DNA from: Mitsuokella multacida DSM 20544 | Lineage (GTDB): Bacteria > Bacillota > Negativicutes > Selenomonadales > Selenomonadaceae | Direction of reading: 5' to 3' | NCBI RefSeq assembly: GCF_000155955.1 | Contig: NZ_GG697143.2 | Coordinates: 554 to 64,553 of the forward strand | Length of the DNA stretch: 64,000 bases | Part shown: positions 1-10,141 of the stretch, piece by piece | Numbering within the stretch: position 1 is the stretch's first letter | Layout of the letters: every line of letters starts with the position of its first letter | Notes under the pieces: generated by a model | Told to the model about the DNA's origin: nothing | What the model saw: the letters and a program-made list of their open reading frames with translations, nothing else | The model's database searches: none | Translations under genes and position numbers: made by a program

Positions 1-240
1 ACGAGAGGACCGGAGTGGACGGACCGCCGGTGTACCAGTTGTTTCGCCAGAAGCACAGCTGGGTAGCTGCGTCCGGAAGGGATAAACGCTGAAAGCATCT
101 AAGCGTGAAGCCCGTCCCGAGATGAAGTATCTCATAGCACAAGCTAGTAAGACACCTTGAAGAAGACAAGGTTGATAGGGTAGATGTGGGAGTGCCGCAA
201 GGCATGAAGCTGACTACTACTAATATGTCGAGGGCTTAAC
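1..240 (+). rRNA. 23S ribosomal RNA, 3' end (partial)
   Basis: The window opens inside a large-subunit rRNA gene. The terminal domain VI sequence is recognisable, including the conserved run near the 3' end (gctgaaagcatctaagcgtg) and the closing part around 215-238. The 5' part lies outside the window. It is followed by a 5S gene and three tRNAs in the same orientation, so this is the end of an rRNA operon. The exact 3' end is uncertain by several bases. Confidence 0.93.
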
Positions 241-422
241 TAGCGAGCCAAAGATGAAGGAACGAAGTGACGCGCAGATTTGTGCGAGTCAGTTACTCCG
301 CGCGAAACGCAGTGGAGCAAGTGAGTATCCTTTAAAAAGAAAGTGGCTCGGTTATACTTTGACCACCTAAAATGTAATTCATTCTTCTGTATAGTTTTGA
401 ATGTGCAAGCATTCAATAGAAT

Positions 423-540
423 ATCCGGTGATGATGCCTGAATGGTTCCACCTGTTCCCATACCGAACACAGTAGTTAAGCATTCAGAGGCCGAAAGTAC
501 TTGTCTGGAGACGGACTGGGAGGATAGGAAATTGCCGGTT
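423..540 (+). rRNA. 5S ribosomal RNA
   Basis: This is a 5S-length stretch containing the conserved loop sequence cccataccgaacac and a terminal stem in which ccgg near 425 pairs with ccgg near 535. It lies about 180 bases downstream of the 23S gene, the usual operon position. The ends were estimated from the terminal helix. Confidence 0.9.
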
Positions 541-544
541 TCAT

Positions 545-621
545 GGCGGCTTTGGTGAAGCGGTTAACACACTGGATTGTGGCTCCAGCATGCGTGGGTT
601 CGATCCCCACAAGTCGCCCCA
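545..621 (+). tRNA. tRNA-His (GTG)
   Basis: It folds as a cloverleaf. Acceptor strand 546-552 pairs with 611-617, the extra G-1 typical of tRNA-His is at 545 opposite C618, the anticodon is GTG, the T-loop is ttcgatc, and an encoded CCA lies at 619-621. It is cotranscribed with the rRNA genes. Confidence 0.95.
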
Positions 622-630
622 TTTTTTTAT

Positions 631-706
<76 letters not shown>

Positions 707-711
707 TTATT

Positions 712-802
712 GGAGTGGTACTCAAGAGGCTGAAGAGGACGGTTTGCTAAATCGTTAGGCTGGGTAACTGGTGCGGAGGTTCGAATCCTCTCCACTCCGC
801 CA
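712..802 (+). tRNA. tRNA-Ser (GCT)
   Basis: This is a 91-base class II tRNA with a long variable arm. The acceptor ggagtgg (712-718) pairs with ccactcc (792-798), and CCA is encoded at 800-802. The anticodon is GCT, reading AGC/AGU. It is the last gene of the rRNA-tRNA operon. Confidence 0.95.
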
Positions 803-813
803 CTTCGAAATGA

Positions 814-842
814 AAGCTCTGACTTTTGTCAGGGCTTTTTTA
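814..842 (+). terminator. Terminator of the rRNA-tRNA operon
   Basis: A 9-bp stem (agctctgac / gtcagggct, one G-T pair) with a short loop is followed directly by six Ts. It closes the 23S-5S-His-Trp-Ser unit. Confidence 0.85.
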
Positions 843-863
843 TTGCTTAAAACAAAACAAAAA

Positions 864-892
864 TTGACATGTGTCCTCTTTTTTGATATTCT
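864..892 (+). promoter_or_regulatory. Sigma-A promoter of the purine permease gene
   Basis: Perfect -35 TTGACA at 864-869, a 17-bp spacer and -10 TATTCT at 887-892, about 75 bases before the start codon. A 7-bp stem (904-910 / 921-927) followed by a T-run at 933-939 lies in the leader and could act as an attenuator. No purine-riboswitch core is visible. Confidence 0.7.
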
Positions 893-966
893 TGTACGGT
901 ATTCCATCACTCTCGTTCTTGTGGTGGATAGATTTTTTTGATGCAGAAATGGGGAGGAATTCATTT

Positions 967-2298
967 ATGCAGACACAAGCGAAGCAGGGCTTCCTCGACC
1001 GCTTCTTCAAGCTCAGCGAGAAGAACACGACGGTCAAGACGGAACTCCTGGCAGGTCTCACGACATTCATTGCACTCGCTTATATCATCTTTGTCAATCC
1101 AAATATCCTGTCGGAGGCAGGCATCCCGAAGGAGGCGGCCATCGCCTCGACCATCTGGATCGCAGCGCTCTCGACGATGGTCATGGGCGTATTCGCCAAT
1201 TACCCGGTCGCACTCGCACCGGGCATGGGCCTCAATGCGTTCTTTGCCTACTACGTCTGCGGCACGCTCGGCCTTCACTGGACGGTCGCACTCGGTGCCG
1301 TCTTCTTCTCGGGCGTCCTGTTCCTGATCCTGACGATCAGCCACATCCGCCAGGCCATCATCAACGCCGTGCCGCAGAACCTGCGCGTCGCCATCGGCGT
1401 CGGCATCGGCCTCTTCATCGCCTTCATCGGCCTCAAGGGCACGGGCCTGATCATCCCGGACAAGGCGACGTTCATCGGCCTCGGCCACGTCACGAACCCG
1501 ACGACGCTGCTCTCGCTCTTCGGCCTCGTGCTCACGGGCGCGCTGATGGCACGCAACATCCAGGGCTCCATCCTCATCGGCATCGTCGCGACGACGGTGC
1601 TCTCGATGGTGCTCGGCTACTCGCCGGTCCCGCACACCATCGGTGACGTCATAAGCACGAGCCTGCCACACATGGGCGAGACGTTCGGCCAGCTCGATAT
1701 TGCCGGTGCCTGGAACTATGGCATCGTCTCCATCATCTTCACCTTCACGGTTGTCGAGCTCTTCGATAACATGGGCACCCTGATCGGCCTGACGTCGAAG
1801 GCGAAGCTCATCAAGCCGAACGGCGAGATCGAGAACCTCGACCGCGCCCTGACGACGGACGCTGTCGGCACGATCTGCTCCTCGATCTTCGGTACGTCGA
1901 CGGTCACGAGCTACATCGAGAGTGCGGCCGGCATCGCGGCCGGCGGCAAGACGGGCCTGACGGCCGTCACGGTCTCCATCTGCTTCCTCATCGCGCTGCT
2001 CTTCGCTCCACTCGTCGGCCTCGTGCCGGGCTTTGCGACGGCTCCGCCGCTGATCCTCGTCGGCGCCCTGATGATGAGCGAAGTCGGCAAAATCAACTTC
2101 GTCGACTTCTCCGATGGCCTGCCGGCTTTCCTGACGATCATCATGATGCCGCTGACGGGCTCGATCGCCAACGGCTTTGCCTTCGGCTTCGTCAGCTACG
2201 TCTTCATGAAGACGGCTGTCGGCAAGTACAAGGAGATCAGCTGGATTATGTGGCTCGTCTCGATCGCGTTTATCATCAATCTCGTCATGCGCTCGTAA
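967..2298 (+). CDS. pbuG: NCS2-family purine permease (guanine/hypoxanthine type)
   Basis: 443-residue polytopic membrane protein of the AzgA-like branch of NCS2 transporters, which import guanine, hypoxanthine or adenine with protons. The N-terminal region (TELLAGLTTFIALAYIIFVNP, then the PVALAPGMGLNAFFAY segment) and the later VTSYIESAAGIAAGGKTGLTAV segment are family hallmarks. The ATG at 967 follows GGGAGG at a good distance; a longer in-frame start at 871 overlaps the promoter and is rejected. The gene stands alone between terminators. The exact base specificity cannot be read from sequence. Confidence 0.9.
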   Translation: MQTQAKQGFLDRFFKLSEKNTTVKTELLAGLTTFIALAYIIFVNPNILSEAGIPKEAAIASTIWIAALSTMVMGVFANYPVALAPGMGLNAFFAYYVCGTLGLHWTVALGAVFFSGVLFLILTISHIRQAIINAVPQNLRVAIGVGIGLFIAFIGLKGTGLIIPDKATFIGLGHVTNPTTLLSLFGLVLTGALMARNIQGSILIGIVATTVLSMVLGYSPVPHTIGDVISTSLPHMGETFGQLDIAGAWNYGIVSIIFTFTVVELFDNMGTLIGLTSKAKLIKPNGEIENLDRALTTDAVGTICSSIFGTSTVTSYIESAAGIAAGGKTGLTAVTVSICFLIALLFAPLVGLVPGFATAPPLILVGALMMSEVGKINFVDFSDGLPAFLTIIMMPLTGSIANGFAFGFVSYVFMKTAVGKYKEISWIMWLVSIAFIINLVMRS

Positions 2299-2340
2299 GG
2301 CATACAGTAAGATCATGCGCTCGTAAGGCATACAGTAAGA
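2285..2340 (+). repeat. Perfect 28-bp tandem duplication across the permease stop codon
   Basis: The 28 bases at 2285-2312 are repeated without mismatch at 2313-2340. The first copy encodes the last residues (VMRS) and the stop codon; the second copy is noncoding. It looks like a recent slippage event. Confidence 0.97.
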
Positions 2341-2348
2341 AATACAAG

Positions 2349-2380
2349 AAGATGGCTTCTTAAAAGAGGCCATCTTTTTT
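2349..2380 (+). terminator. Terminator after the purine permease
   Basis: A 10-bp stem, agatggcttc / gaggccatct, is followed by TTTTTT. The -35 box of the rplU promoter begins two bases after the T-run. Confidence 0.85.
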
Positions 2381-2381
2381 C

Positions 2382-2438
2382 TTGACAAGTATTTGACGCT
2401 ATGATAATATTTCATATTGTAGACGCTTAGGAGCGTCT
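2382..2438 (+). promoter_or_regulatory. rplU promoter and leader hairpin
   Basis: TTGACA (2382-2387), a 17-bp spacer and TATAAT-like TAATAT (2405-2410) form a near-consensus promoter. The roughly 100-nt leader starts with a perfect 7-bp hairpin (2421-2427 / 2432-2438). A structured L21 leader is known in Firmicutes; whether this leader belongs to that family is inference. Confidence 0.75.
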
Positions 2439-2519
2439 TTCCCCAACCGCACGGCGAGGTCAAAGAGAAACGAGCAATCGTACCGAAGCTGGCGAGTAAT
2501 CTTTCAGGGAGGTGTTTTC

Positions 2520-2831
2520 ATGTACGCAATTATCAAAACGGGCGGCAAGCAGTATAAGGTCGCTGAGGGCGATGTCATCACGGTCGAGAAGCTGGCTGCT
2601 GGCGAAGGCGAAGCAGTCGTATTCGATCAGGTCCTGACGGTCGTCAACGATGCTGATGTCAAGATCGGTACGCCGGTCGTCGAAGGTGCCAAGGTAACGG
2701 GTAAAGTCGAGGCTCAGGGCAAAGATAAGAAGATCCTTGTTTTCAAATACAAGGCTAAGTCCAACTATCGCAAGCGCCAGGGTCATCGTCAGCCGTTCAC
2801 GAAGGTTGTCATCGAGAAGATCGAAGCTTAA
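2520..2831 (+). CDS. rplU: 50S ribosomal protein L21
   Basis: 103 residues, the normal L21 length. It begins [14 protein letters not shown] and carries the basic rRNA-binding signature [16 protein letters not shown] near the C-terminus. It is preceded by a strong GGGAGGTG ribosome-binding site and is first in the conserved operon rplU-prp-rpmA-obgE. L21 binds 23S rRNA in the 50S subunit. Confidence 0.98.
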   Translation: MYAIIKTGGKQYKVAEGDVITVEKLAAGEGEAVVFDQVLTVVNDADVKIGTPVVEGAKVTGKVEAQGKDKKILVFKYKAKSNYRKRQGHRQPFTKVVIEKIEA

Positions 2832-2837
2832 TCGTCC

Positions 2838-3149
2838 ATGATCAAGGTCAAGATCTTTTTCCAGCCAGACGGCAGGATATCCGGCTTTGATGTTTCCGGC
2901 CACAGCGGCACGGCGGCAGAAGGCGAGGATATCGTCTGTGCTGGTGTCTCGTCTTTAACGGACACGGCGTTCCTTGGGATAACCGAGTATCTGCATCGCG
3001 AGGTCAGCTATGATGCGGCGAGCGGGAAGCTCAGAATGGAACTCAAGGGCAGTCCGGACGAGCAGACAGAATCGATTCTGCAAACGATGCTATTGGGACT
3101 CTCGGCAATCGCTGAGGCATACCCCAAGGCTGTACGTATCCTGAAATAG
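2838..3149 (+). CDS. prp: Ribosomal-processing cysteine protease Prp
   Basis: 103 residues of the Prp (formerly DUF464) family. The catalytic pair is visible as His22 in SGHS and Cys34 in IVCAGVS. Prp removes the N-terminal extension of L27 in bacteria that encode one, and the L27 encoded 15 bases downstream has exactly that extension. It lies 6 bases after rplU, so translation is probably coupled. Confidence 0.95.
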   Translation: MIKVKIFFQPDGRISGFDVSGHSGTAAEGEDIVCAGVSSLTDTAFLGITEYLHREVSYDAASGKLRMELKGSPDEQTESILQTMLLGLSAIAEAYPKAVRILK

Positions 3150-3163
3150 TGGAGGTGAATTCC

Positions 3164-3454
3164 ATGTTTAAGTTTGAACTTCAGCGTTTCGCACATAAGA
3201 AGGGCGTCAGCTCCACGCGTAACGGCCGCGACAGTGAATCCAAGCGCCTTGGCGTCAAGGAGCATGCCGGCACGATCGTAACGGCTGGCAGCATCCTCGT
3301 CCGTCAGCGCGGCACGCATTTCCATCCGGGCCACAATGTTGGTATCGGCAAGGATGATACGCTGTTCGCAAAGGTTGCCGGCAAGGTCGCTATCGAGCGC
3401 AAGGGCCGCTATAACCGTCAGATCAGTGTTTACACGGCTGAAGAGGCTATGTAA
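3164..3454 (+). CDS. rpmA: 50S ribosomal protein L27 with Prp-cleavable N-terminus
   Basis: 96 residues. The start is the ATG at 3164, set by GGAGGTG at 3151-3157, not an upstream in-frame ATG. The protein begins [14 protein letters not shown]; the first nine residues match the short hydrophobic extension that Prp removes after Phe9, leaving the A-H-K-K-G terminus that reaches the peptidyl-transferase centre. The C-terminal part is typical L27. Confidence 0.97.
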   Translation: MFKFELQRFAHKKGVSSTRNGRDSESKRLGVKEHAGTIVTAGSILVRQRGTHFHPGHNVGIGKDDTLFAKVAGKVAIERKGRYNRQISVYTAEEAM

Positions 3455-3460
3455 TGAAAG

Positions 3461-3577
3461 ATACCTGCGCATTCCTCCGGGAAGGCGCAGGTATTGTTAT
3501 ATTGTTACAGAGAAACGGCGTTAAGTTGCGTTGTGATGGATAAAAAGCCGGTGTTGGTATCACAATGCCGGCTTTTT
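3461..3577 (+). terminator. Two hairpins between rpmA and obgE
   Basis: The first hairpin (3461-3470 / 3485-3494, atacctgcgc / gcgcaggtat) lacks a strong T-run. The second (3542-3551 / 3568-3577, AAAAAGCCGG / CCGGCTTTTT, extended by weaker pairs) is a good bidirectional-type terminator. Confidence 0.75.
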
Positions 3578-3588
3578 ATGCGTCATAA

Positions 3589-4932
<1,344 letters not shown>

Positions 4933-4969
4933 GCGAGTAAGATAGATAAAGAGTAACGGAGGAATCGAT

Positions 4970-5272
4970 TTGATCCGCAATTCACTGACAGGAAAACAGA
5001 AGAGCTTTCTGCGCTCGATGGGCATGAAGCTCGAGCCGGTCGTCCAGATCGGCAAGGAAGGCGTGACGCCGAGCGTCGTGCAGGCGGCCCGCGAGGCCAT
5101 CAAGAAGCGCGAGCTCATCAAGGTCCGCGTGCTGCAGAACTGCATGGAGCTGCCGGCTGACGCCATCGCCATGGTCGCAGAGCGTGCCGATGCCAACCTC
5201 GTGCAGGTCATCGGCCGCAACGGGCTACTCTTCAAGCGCAATTTCGAGAAGCCGAAGATCGAGCTGCCGTAA
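4970..5272 (+). CDS. yhbY: YhbY/CRM-domain RNA-binding protein
   Basis: 100 residues forming a single CRM domain, with LTGKQKSFLRSMGMKLEPVV and the GxxG-like IGKEGVT loop. YhbY proteins associate with pre-50S particles, which fits its place after obgE. It starts with TTG at 4970 behind a GGAGG site and is followed 16 bases later by proB, so the genes are probably cotranscribed. Confidence 0.93.
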   Translation: MIRNSLTGKQKSFLRSMGMKLEPVVQIGKEGVTPSVVQAAREAIKKRELIKVRVLQNCMELPADAIAMVAERADANLVQVIGRNGLLFKRNFEKPKIELP

Positions 5273-5288
5273 GACGGAGGGATGCAAT

Positions 5289-6413
5289 ATGGATGCACGT
5301 CAAAGGCTCAAAGAGGCCCGGCGCGTCGTCGTCAAAGTCGGCACGAGTACGCTTGCCCATGAGACGGGTATGCTGAACCTCTACCGCATCGACCATCTCC
5401 TGCGGGAGCTGGCCGACCTCATGAATGAAGGGCGCGAGATCATTCTCGTCTCTTCGGGCGCCATCGCGGCGGGACTCAGCAAGCTCGGCCTCGCGAAGAA
5501 GCCGGACTCCATCCCGGAGAAGCAGGCGGTCGCGGCCATCGGCCAGGGTGTGCTCATGCATATCTACGAGAAGTTCTTCGCCGAGTACGGCAAGACCATC
5601 GGCCAGGTGCTCCTGACGAAGGAGAACGCCGTGCGCCACCACCAGTACCGCCATTCGCGCGACGCACTGCTCGCGCTGCTCGCAATGGGGGCCGTGCCGG
5701 TCATCAACGAGAACGATGCCGTTGCCGTCGACGAGATCAAGATCGGCGACAACGACAACCTCTCGGCGATGGTCGCGACGCTCGTCGACGCCGATGCCCT
5801 GATCATCCTCTCGGATATCGAGGGCCTCTACACGGCGAACCCCGCGACGCATCCAGAGGCCGAGCTCATCCACGAGATCCCAGAGATCACGCCGGAGGTC
5901 ATCGAGATGGCCGGCGGCGCTGGCTCTTCGCTCGGCACGGGCGGCATGGCGACGAAGCTGCAGGCCGCACAGGTGGCCATGAGCGCCGGCGTCAACATGG
6001 TCATCGCCTCGGGCAGCGAGGAAGGCGTCCTGCGGCGCATCCTGCAGGGCGAGGCGGTCGGCACGGTCTTCCCGGCGCGCGAATCGCATCTGCGTGTGCG
6101 CAAGAGCTGGCTGGCCTTCGGCAAGCGCCTGCAGGGCGACCTCGTCGTCGATGCGGGCTGCGTCAAGGCGCTCGAGGGCGGCTCGAGCCTGCTCGCCGCG
6201 GGCATCAAGGAGCTCGACGGCGATTTCGAGGCGGGCAGCACGGTGCGCGTCCTCGCGGAGGACAACCGCGAGATTGCGCGCGGCATCGTCAACTACAAGT
6301 CAGAAGACCTCCGCAAGCTCATCGGGCACCGGACGGAGGAGTTTGAGCATCTCGTCGCGGGCGCTGCCTACGAGGAGGTCATTCATCGGGACAATCTGGT
6401 CCTGATGGTCTGA
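5289..6413 (+). CDS. proB: Glutamate 5-kinase
   Basis: 374 residues. The amino-acid kinase domain comes first (VVVKVGTSTL, VSSGAIAAG, NENDAVAVDEI, the GSSLGTGGMATK loop) and a PUA domain covers roughly the last 90 residues. It phosphorylates glutamate, the first and feedback-controlled step of proline synthesis. The ATG at 5289 follows GGAGGG. It is coupled to proA 13 bases downstream. Confidence 0.97.
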   Translation: MDARQRLKEARRVVVKVGTSTLAHETGMLNLYRIDHLLRELADLMNEGREIILVSSGAIAAGLSKLGLAKKPDSIPEKQAVAAIGQGVLMHIYEKFFAEYGKTIGQVLLTKENAVRHHQYRHSRDALLALLAMGAVPVINENDAVAVDEIKIGDNDNLSAMVATLVDADALIILSDIEGLYTANPATHPEAELIHEIPEITPEVIEMAGGAGSSLGTGGMATKLQAAQVAMSAGVNMVIASGSEEGVLRRILQGEAVGTVFPARESHLRVRKSWLAFGKRLQGDLVVDAGCVKALEGGSSLLAAGIKELDGDFEAGSTVRVLAEDNREIARGIVNYKSEDLRKLIGHRTEEFEHLVAGAAYEEVIHRDNLVLMV

Positions 6414-6426
6414 GGGGGAATATGAG

Positions 6427-7683
6427 ATGGATATCCAGGCAGAAATGAAGCAGAAGGCAGAGGCGGCCAAGCGTGCCGCGGCAAGACTCGCCCTGCTCTC
6501 CACGGATGTCAAGAACAAGGCACTCTTGGCGATGGCCGACGCGCTCGAGAAGCGCAGCGAGGTCATCCTGCAGGCCAATGAACTCGACCTGGAGGACGCG
6601 CGCCAGAAGAAGGTCAAGCGGTCGTACCTCGACCGCCTGCTGCTCGACGAGGGGCGCATCGCCTCGATGGCAGAGGGCCTGCGCCAGACGGCGGCCCTGC
6701 CGGACCCCGTCGCGACGGGTGACTACTCGACGGTCCGCCCGAACGGCCTCGAGATCCGTCGCGTGCGCGTGCCGCTCGGCGTCATCGGCATCATCTACGA
6801 GGCGCGCCCGAATGTCACGGCCGATGCGGCGGCGCTCTGCCTCAAGGCAGGTAATGCCGTCATCCTGCGCGGTGGCTCCGAGGCCATCCGCTCAAACATC
6901 GCCATCAGTTCCCTGCTCGCCAAGGCAGCCTACAAGGCGGGCATCCCGGAGGGCGCCATCCAGTTCGTCGACTTCACGGACCGCGAGGCCGTCGATGCAA
7001 TGATGCACATGCGCGGCTATCTCGACGTCATCATCCCGCGCGGCGGCGCCGGCCTCATCAAACATGTCACGGAGAATTCATCTGTGCCGGTCATTGAGAC
7101 GGGCACGGGCGTCTGCCATACCTTTGTCGACGCTTCGGCTGACCAGGATATGGCCATCAAGATCGCGGTCAACGCGAAGGTCAGCCGCTGCTCCGTCTGC
7201 AACGCCATGGAGACGCTGCTCGTCCATCAGGCCATCGCAGCGGAGTTCCTGCCGAAGCTCGTGGCGGCGATGACGGAGAAGCACGTTGTGCTGCGCGGCT
7301 GCGAGCGCGCGCGGGCCATCTGCCCGGAGATGGAAGAGGCGACGGAGGAGGACTGGTCGACGGAGTACGGCGACCTCATCCTCTCCGTGCGCGTCGTCGA
7401 TGACCTCACGATGGCCATCGAGCACATCAACCGCTACAACACGGGCCACTCCGAAACCATTGTCACGAAGGACATCCTGAGTGCTCACCGCTTCCAGCGC
7501 GAAGTCGATGCAGCGGCCGTCTACGTCAACGCTTCGACGCGCTTCACGGACGGCTTTGAGTTCGGCTTTGGCGCGGAGATCGGCATCAGCACGCAGAAGC
7601 TTCACGCGCGCGGCCCGATGGGCCTCATGGCGCTGACGAGCACGAAGTACCTGATCTACGGCGAAGGGCAGATCCGCGAATGA
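6427..7683 (+). CDS. proA: Glutamate-5-semialdehyde dehydrogenase (gamma-glutamyl phosphate reductase)
   Basis: 418 residues, full length. It shows the ALDH-like fold with GVIGIIYEARPNVT and the catalytic cysteine in VSRCSVCNAMETLL. It reduces the ProB product with NADPH to the semialdehyde precursor of proline. The final pyrroline-5-carboxylate reductase (proC) is not in this window. Its stop overlaps the start of a 54-codon ORF. Confidence 0.97.
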   Translation: MDIQAEMKQKAEAAKRAAARLALLSTDVKNKALLAMADALEKRSEVILQANELDLEDARQKKVKRSYLDRLLLDEGRIASMAEGLRQTAALPDPVATGDYSTVRPNGLEIRRVRVPLGVIGIIYEARPNVTADAAALCLKAGNAVILRGGSEAIRSNIAISSLLAKAAYKAGIPEGAIQFVDFTDREAVDAMMHMRGYLDVIIPRGGAGLIKHVTENSSVPVIETGTGVCHTFVDASADQDMAIKIAVNAKVSRCSVCNAMETLLVHQAIAAEFLPKLVAAMTEKHVVLRGCERARAICPEMEEATEEDWSTEYGDLILSVRVVDDLTMAIEHINRYNTGHSETIVTKDILSAHRFQREVDAAAVYVNASTRFTDGFEFGFGAEIGISTQKLHARGPMGLMALTSTKYLIYGEGQIRE

Positions 7684-7844
7684 GCCTGCTGATGAAGCTG
7701 CAGGGCTATCTTCGCAGCCTGCGCCAATACCTCGCCACGCCGAAGGGCGCATTTGACGCGAGAGATTACCTGAAGGCGGCGGGGCTCATGCTCTTGAGCA
7801 TGGCGGCTCTCGCATTTGTCGTCAAACTGTTTCTGGGGGAGTGA
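7680..7844 (+). CDS. Small single-span membrane protein, unknown function
   Basis: 54 codons in an ATGA overlap with the proA stop, ending 3 bases before the nadD start. The N-terminal half is basic and amphipathic (MSLLMKLQGYLRSLRQYLAT); residues about 32-52 form one hydrophobic helix, then the chain ends in GE. The tight packing on both sides and absence of other coding potential favour a real gene. I recognise no family. Confidence 0.6.
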   Translation: MSLLMKLQGYLRSLRQYLATPKGAFDARDYLKAAGLMLLSMAALAFVVKLFLGE

Positions 7845-7847
7845 GTC

Positions 7848-8462
7848 ATGAAGGGCATCGGTATCATGGGCGGCACATTCGACCCAATCCACATGGGTCA
7901 TCTGCTCACGGCAGAGTACGTGCGCGATGCGTACGGCCTCGAGAAGGTCCTCTTCATCCCGGCCGCGAATTCACCGTTCAAGCTGGAGAAGAAGGTCGAG
8001 TCTGCTGAGGACCGGCTGGCGATGACGCGGCTCGCGGTGGCGGACAACCCGCACTTCGAGGCGTCGGACATCGAGATGCGCCGCGAGGGTGTCTCCTATA
8101 CATCGGACACAATTGCTTTGCTTCGTGCGCACTTCGGGCCCGACGTGCCGCTCTACTTCATCACGGGCGCGGACGCCATCAACGATCTGCCGGCCTGGCA
8201 TCATCCGCGGGAGCTCCTAGAGCTCTGCCACTTCATCGCGGCAACAAGGCAGGGGACGGCACTCGACCTGCCGAAGCTGCGCGCGTTCTTTGGCGCGCTC
8301 TGCGACGCGCATATCCACGAGCTGGCGACGCCGGAGCTCGAGATCTCCTCGACTGAGATCCGCGCGCGCATCCGGCAGGGCCGCTCCATCCGCTACATGG
8401 TGCCGGAATCCGTAGAGACATACATCAGAAAAGAAGGGCTTTATCGATGCGTTATGGAATGA
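7848..8462 (+). CDS. nadD: Nicotinate-nucleotide adenylyltransferase
   Basis: 204 residues. The nucleotidyltransferase signature GGTFDPIHMGH is at the N-terminus and the C-terminal ISSTEIRARI motif is present. It makes deamido-NAD from nicotinate mononucleotide and ATP. The order nadD-yqeK-LCP-rsfS is conserved in Firmicutes. An ATG at 7848 follows GGGGGAG. Confidence 0.96.
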   Translation: MKGIGIMGGTFDPIHMGHLLTAEYVRDAYGLEKVLFIPAANSPFKLEKKVESAEDRLAMTRLAVADNPHFEASDIEMRREGVSYTSDTIALLRAHFGPDVPLYFITGADAINDLPAWHHPRELLELCHFIAATRQGTALDLPKLRAFFGALCDAHIHELATPELEISSTEIRARIRQGRSIRYMVPESVETYIRKEGLYRCVME

Positions 8463-9061
8463 CGTTGGAACAGATGAAACAAGAACTCGAGAAGCGACTC
8501 AAGCCGAGCCGCTTCCGCCACTCGCTCGGCGTGGCCGAGACGGCTGTGAAGCTCGCGAAGCGCTTTGGCGCCGACGAGGAGCAGGCGCGCGTCGCCGGCC
8601 TCCTGCACGACTGCGCGCGTGAGTTCCGCAACGAGGACATGGTCAAGGAGGCCGAGAAGCGCGGCATCGCGATCGGCGAGGTCGAGCGCTCGATGCCTCT
8701 CTTACTCCATGCCGATATCGGCGCCGTGCGCGTGCGCGAGCTCTACGGCGTGGAGGATCCTGCCATCTCGCAGGCCATCGCGCGCCATACGGTCGGCGGC
8801 CCTGAGATGACGGTGCTCGACAAGATCATCTGGTACGCCGACATGATTGAGCCGGGCCGCGACTTCCCCGGCGTCGACGAGCTGCGCGAGCTAGGGAGGA
8901 CGGCCTCGCTCGACGCGATGCTGCTCGCGGGACTCAGTCACTCCATCGTCTTTGTCGTCGAGAAGGGGCATCTCATTCACCCGGCGACGGTGCTGGCGCG
9001 CAACGAGATCCTGCTGAACCAGATGAAGGCGAGACAGGCAGAAGCAAAAAAGGAAGATTGA
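8447..9061 (+). CDS. yqeK: HD-domain Ap4A hydrolase YqeK
   Basis: 204 residues from ATG 8447, which lies 9 bases after AAGAAGGG; a second in-frame ATG at 8459 overlaps the nadD stop as ATGA and is also possible. The metal-binding HD motif (GLLHDCAREF), LLLHADIGA and YADMIEPGRDFPGVDELR match the YqeK family, symmetrical diadenosine tetraphosphate hydrolases. It overlaps nadD by 16 bases. Confidence 0.92.
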   Translation: MRYGMTLEQMKQELEKRLKPSRFRHSLGVAETAVKLAKRFGADEEQARVAGLLHDCAREFRNEDMVKEAEKRGIAIGEVERSMPLLLHADIGAVRVRELYGVEDPAISQAIARHTVGGPEMTVLDKIIWYADMIEPGRDFPGVDELRELGRTASLDAMLLAGLSHSIVFVVEKGHLIHPATVLARNEILLNQMKARQAEAKKED

Positions 9062-9064
9062 CCG

Positions 9065-10090
9065 ATGGGGAAAAGGCAAGAGGACAATGTAACATGGCGT
9101 CACATTGAACAGAAGAAGCGTGAGCTCGCAAGGCTGCGCCGGCGCCGCTTCCTGCGGCGCATGCTCGCGCTGATCATCTGCACGGTCCTGCTGCTCTTAG
9201 CGGCGGGCGGCGTCTATGCGCTCGTGCGCGGTACGGAGTATCTCGTGCAGGAATACCAGACGATGTATGCTGGCTACACGGAGCGCCGCGCTTCGTGGCA
9301 GGGCGCAATCAACCCGAGCTTCGACGGCTACACGAACGTGCTCGTGCTAGGACTCGACGATGGCGCCGACCCGACGAACACCGAGGGCGCGAAGGCGGAC
9401 ACGATACTCGTCCTGAGCATGGAGAACGGCAGCGGCAAGCTGCGCTGCATCACGATCCCGAGCGATACCTGGGTCAACCCGCCGGGCAATGCGCACTTCA
9501 TGCGCATCCGCTCGGTCTACACCGAGGGTGGCGCACCGCTGATGGTCCGTGAGGTCAACCAGTTGCTCGGCATTCCGATCCATCAGTATGTCGTGCTCGA
9601 CCTCAAGGCGTTCTCTGAGCTCATCGATGCCCTCGGCGGCATCGACATCTACGTCGAGAGCGATATGGACTACGAGGACCCGGAAGCGGGGCTCAACATC
9701 CACCTCAAGCAGGGCTACCAGCATCTCGATGGCAATCAGGCGCAGCAGTACCTGCGCTACCGCAGCCCGGAGCTCGGCGATGTCGGCCGTGAGCAGCGCC
9801 AGCAGCGCTTCGTCAAGGCGCTCTACCAGCAGGTCATGCGCCTCGAGACGGTGCCGAAGCTGCCGCTCATCGCTGAGACGCTGCACAAGAACGTCAAGAC
9901 GAGTGCAGAGGTCTTCGACTCGGCGCACCTCGCCAATGTCGTGCGCCGTCTCTCGAGCGACCCGCCGCAGGGCGTCATCCTGCCCGGTGCGCCGTCTCTC
10001 GGCGACGACACGGTCTGGATGCCCGACCAGGACGGCATCCGCCATGCGATGCAGGAACTCTTCCCTGACGCCAGCACGGCAGGCAACTGA
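9065..10090 (+). CDS. LytR-CpsA-Psr (LCP) family protein
   Basis: 341 residues. A basic N-terminal cytoplasmic stretch is followed by one membrane helix (about 31-53) and an extracytoplasmic LCP domain with VLVLGLDDG, KADTILVLSM, ITIPSDTWV, ALGGIDIYVESDMDYEDP and YLRYRSPELGDVGREQRQQ. LCP enzymes transfer undecaprenyl-linked glycopolymers to peptidoglycan or related acceptors. Its actual substrate in a diderm Firmicute is not evident here. It lies 3 bases after yqeK. Confidence 0.92.
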   Translation: MGKRQEDNVTWRHIEQKKRELARLRRRRFLRRMLALIICTVLLLLAAGGVYALVRGTEYLVQEYQTMYAGYTERRASWQGAINPSFDGYTNVLVLGLDDGADPTNTEGAKADTILVLSMENGSGKLRCITIPSDTWVNPPGNAHFMRIRSVYTEGGAPLMVREVNQLLGIPIHQYVVLDLKAFSELIDALGGIDIYVESDMDYEDPEAGLNIHLKQGYQHLDGNQAQQYLRYRSPELGDVGREQRQQRFVKALYQQVMRLETVPKLPLIAETLHKNVKTSAEVFDSAHLANVVRRLSSDPPQGVILPGAPSLGDDTVWMPDQDGIRHAMQELFPDASTAGN

Positions 10091-10141
10091 TCATGTGAAC
10101 GTAAAGATTTTGATAGAGACTAGAGGTACAGGAGGTACAAT

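Noticed and set aside
843-966. Purine riboswitch before the purine permease
   Set aside because: The conserved purine-aptamer core and its paired loops are absent; only a small hairpin with T-run is present.
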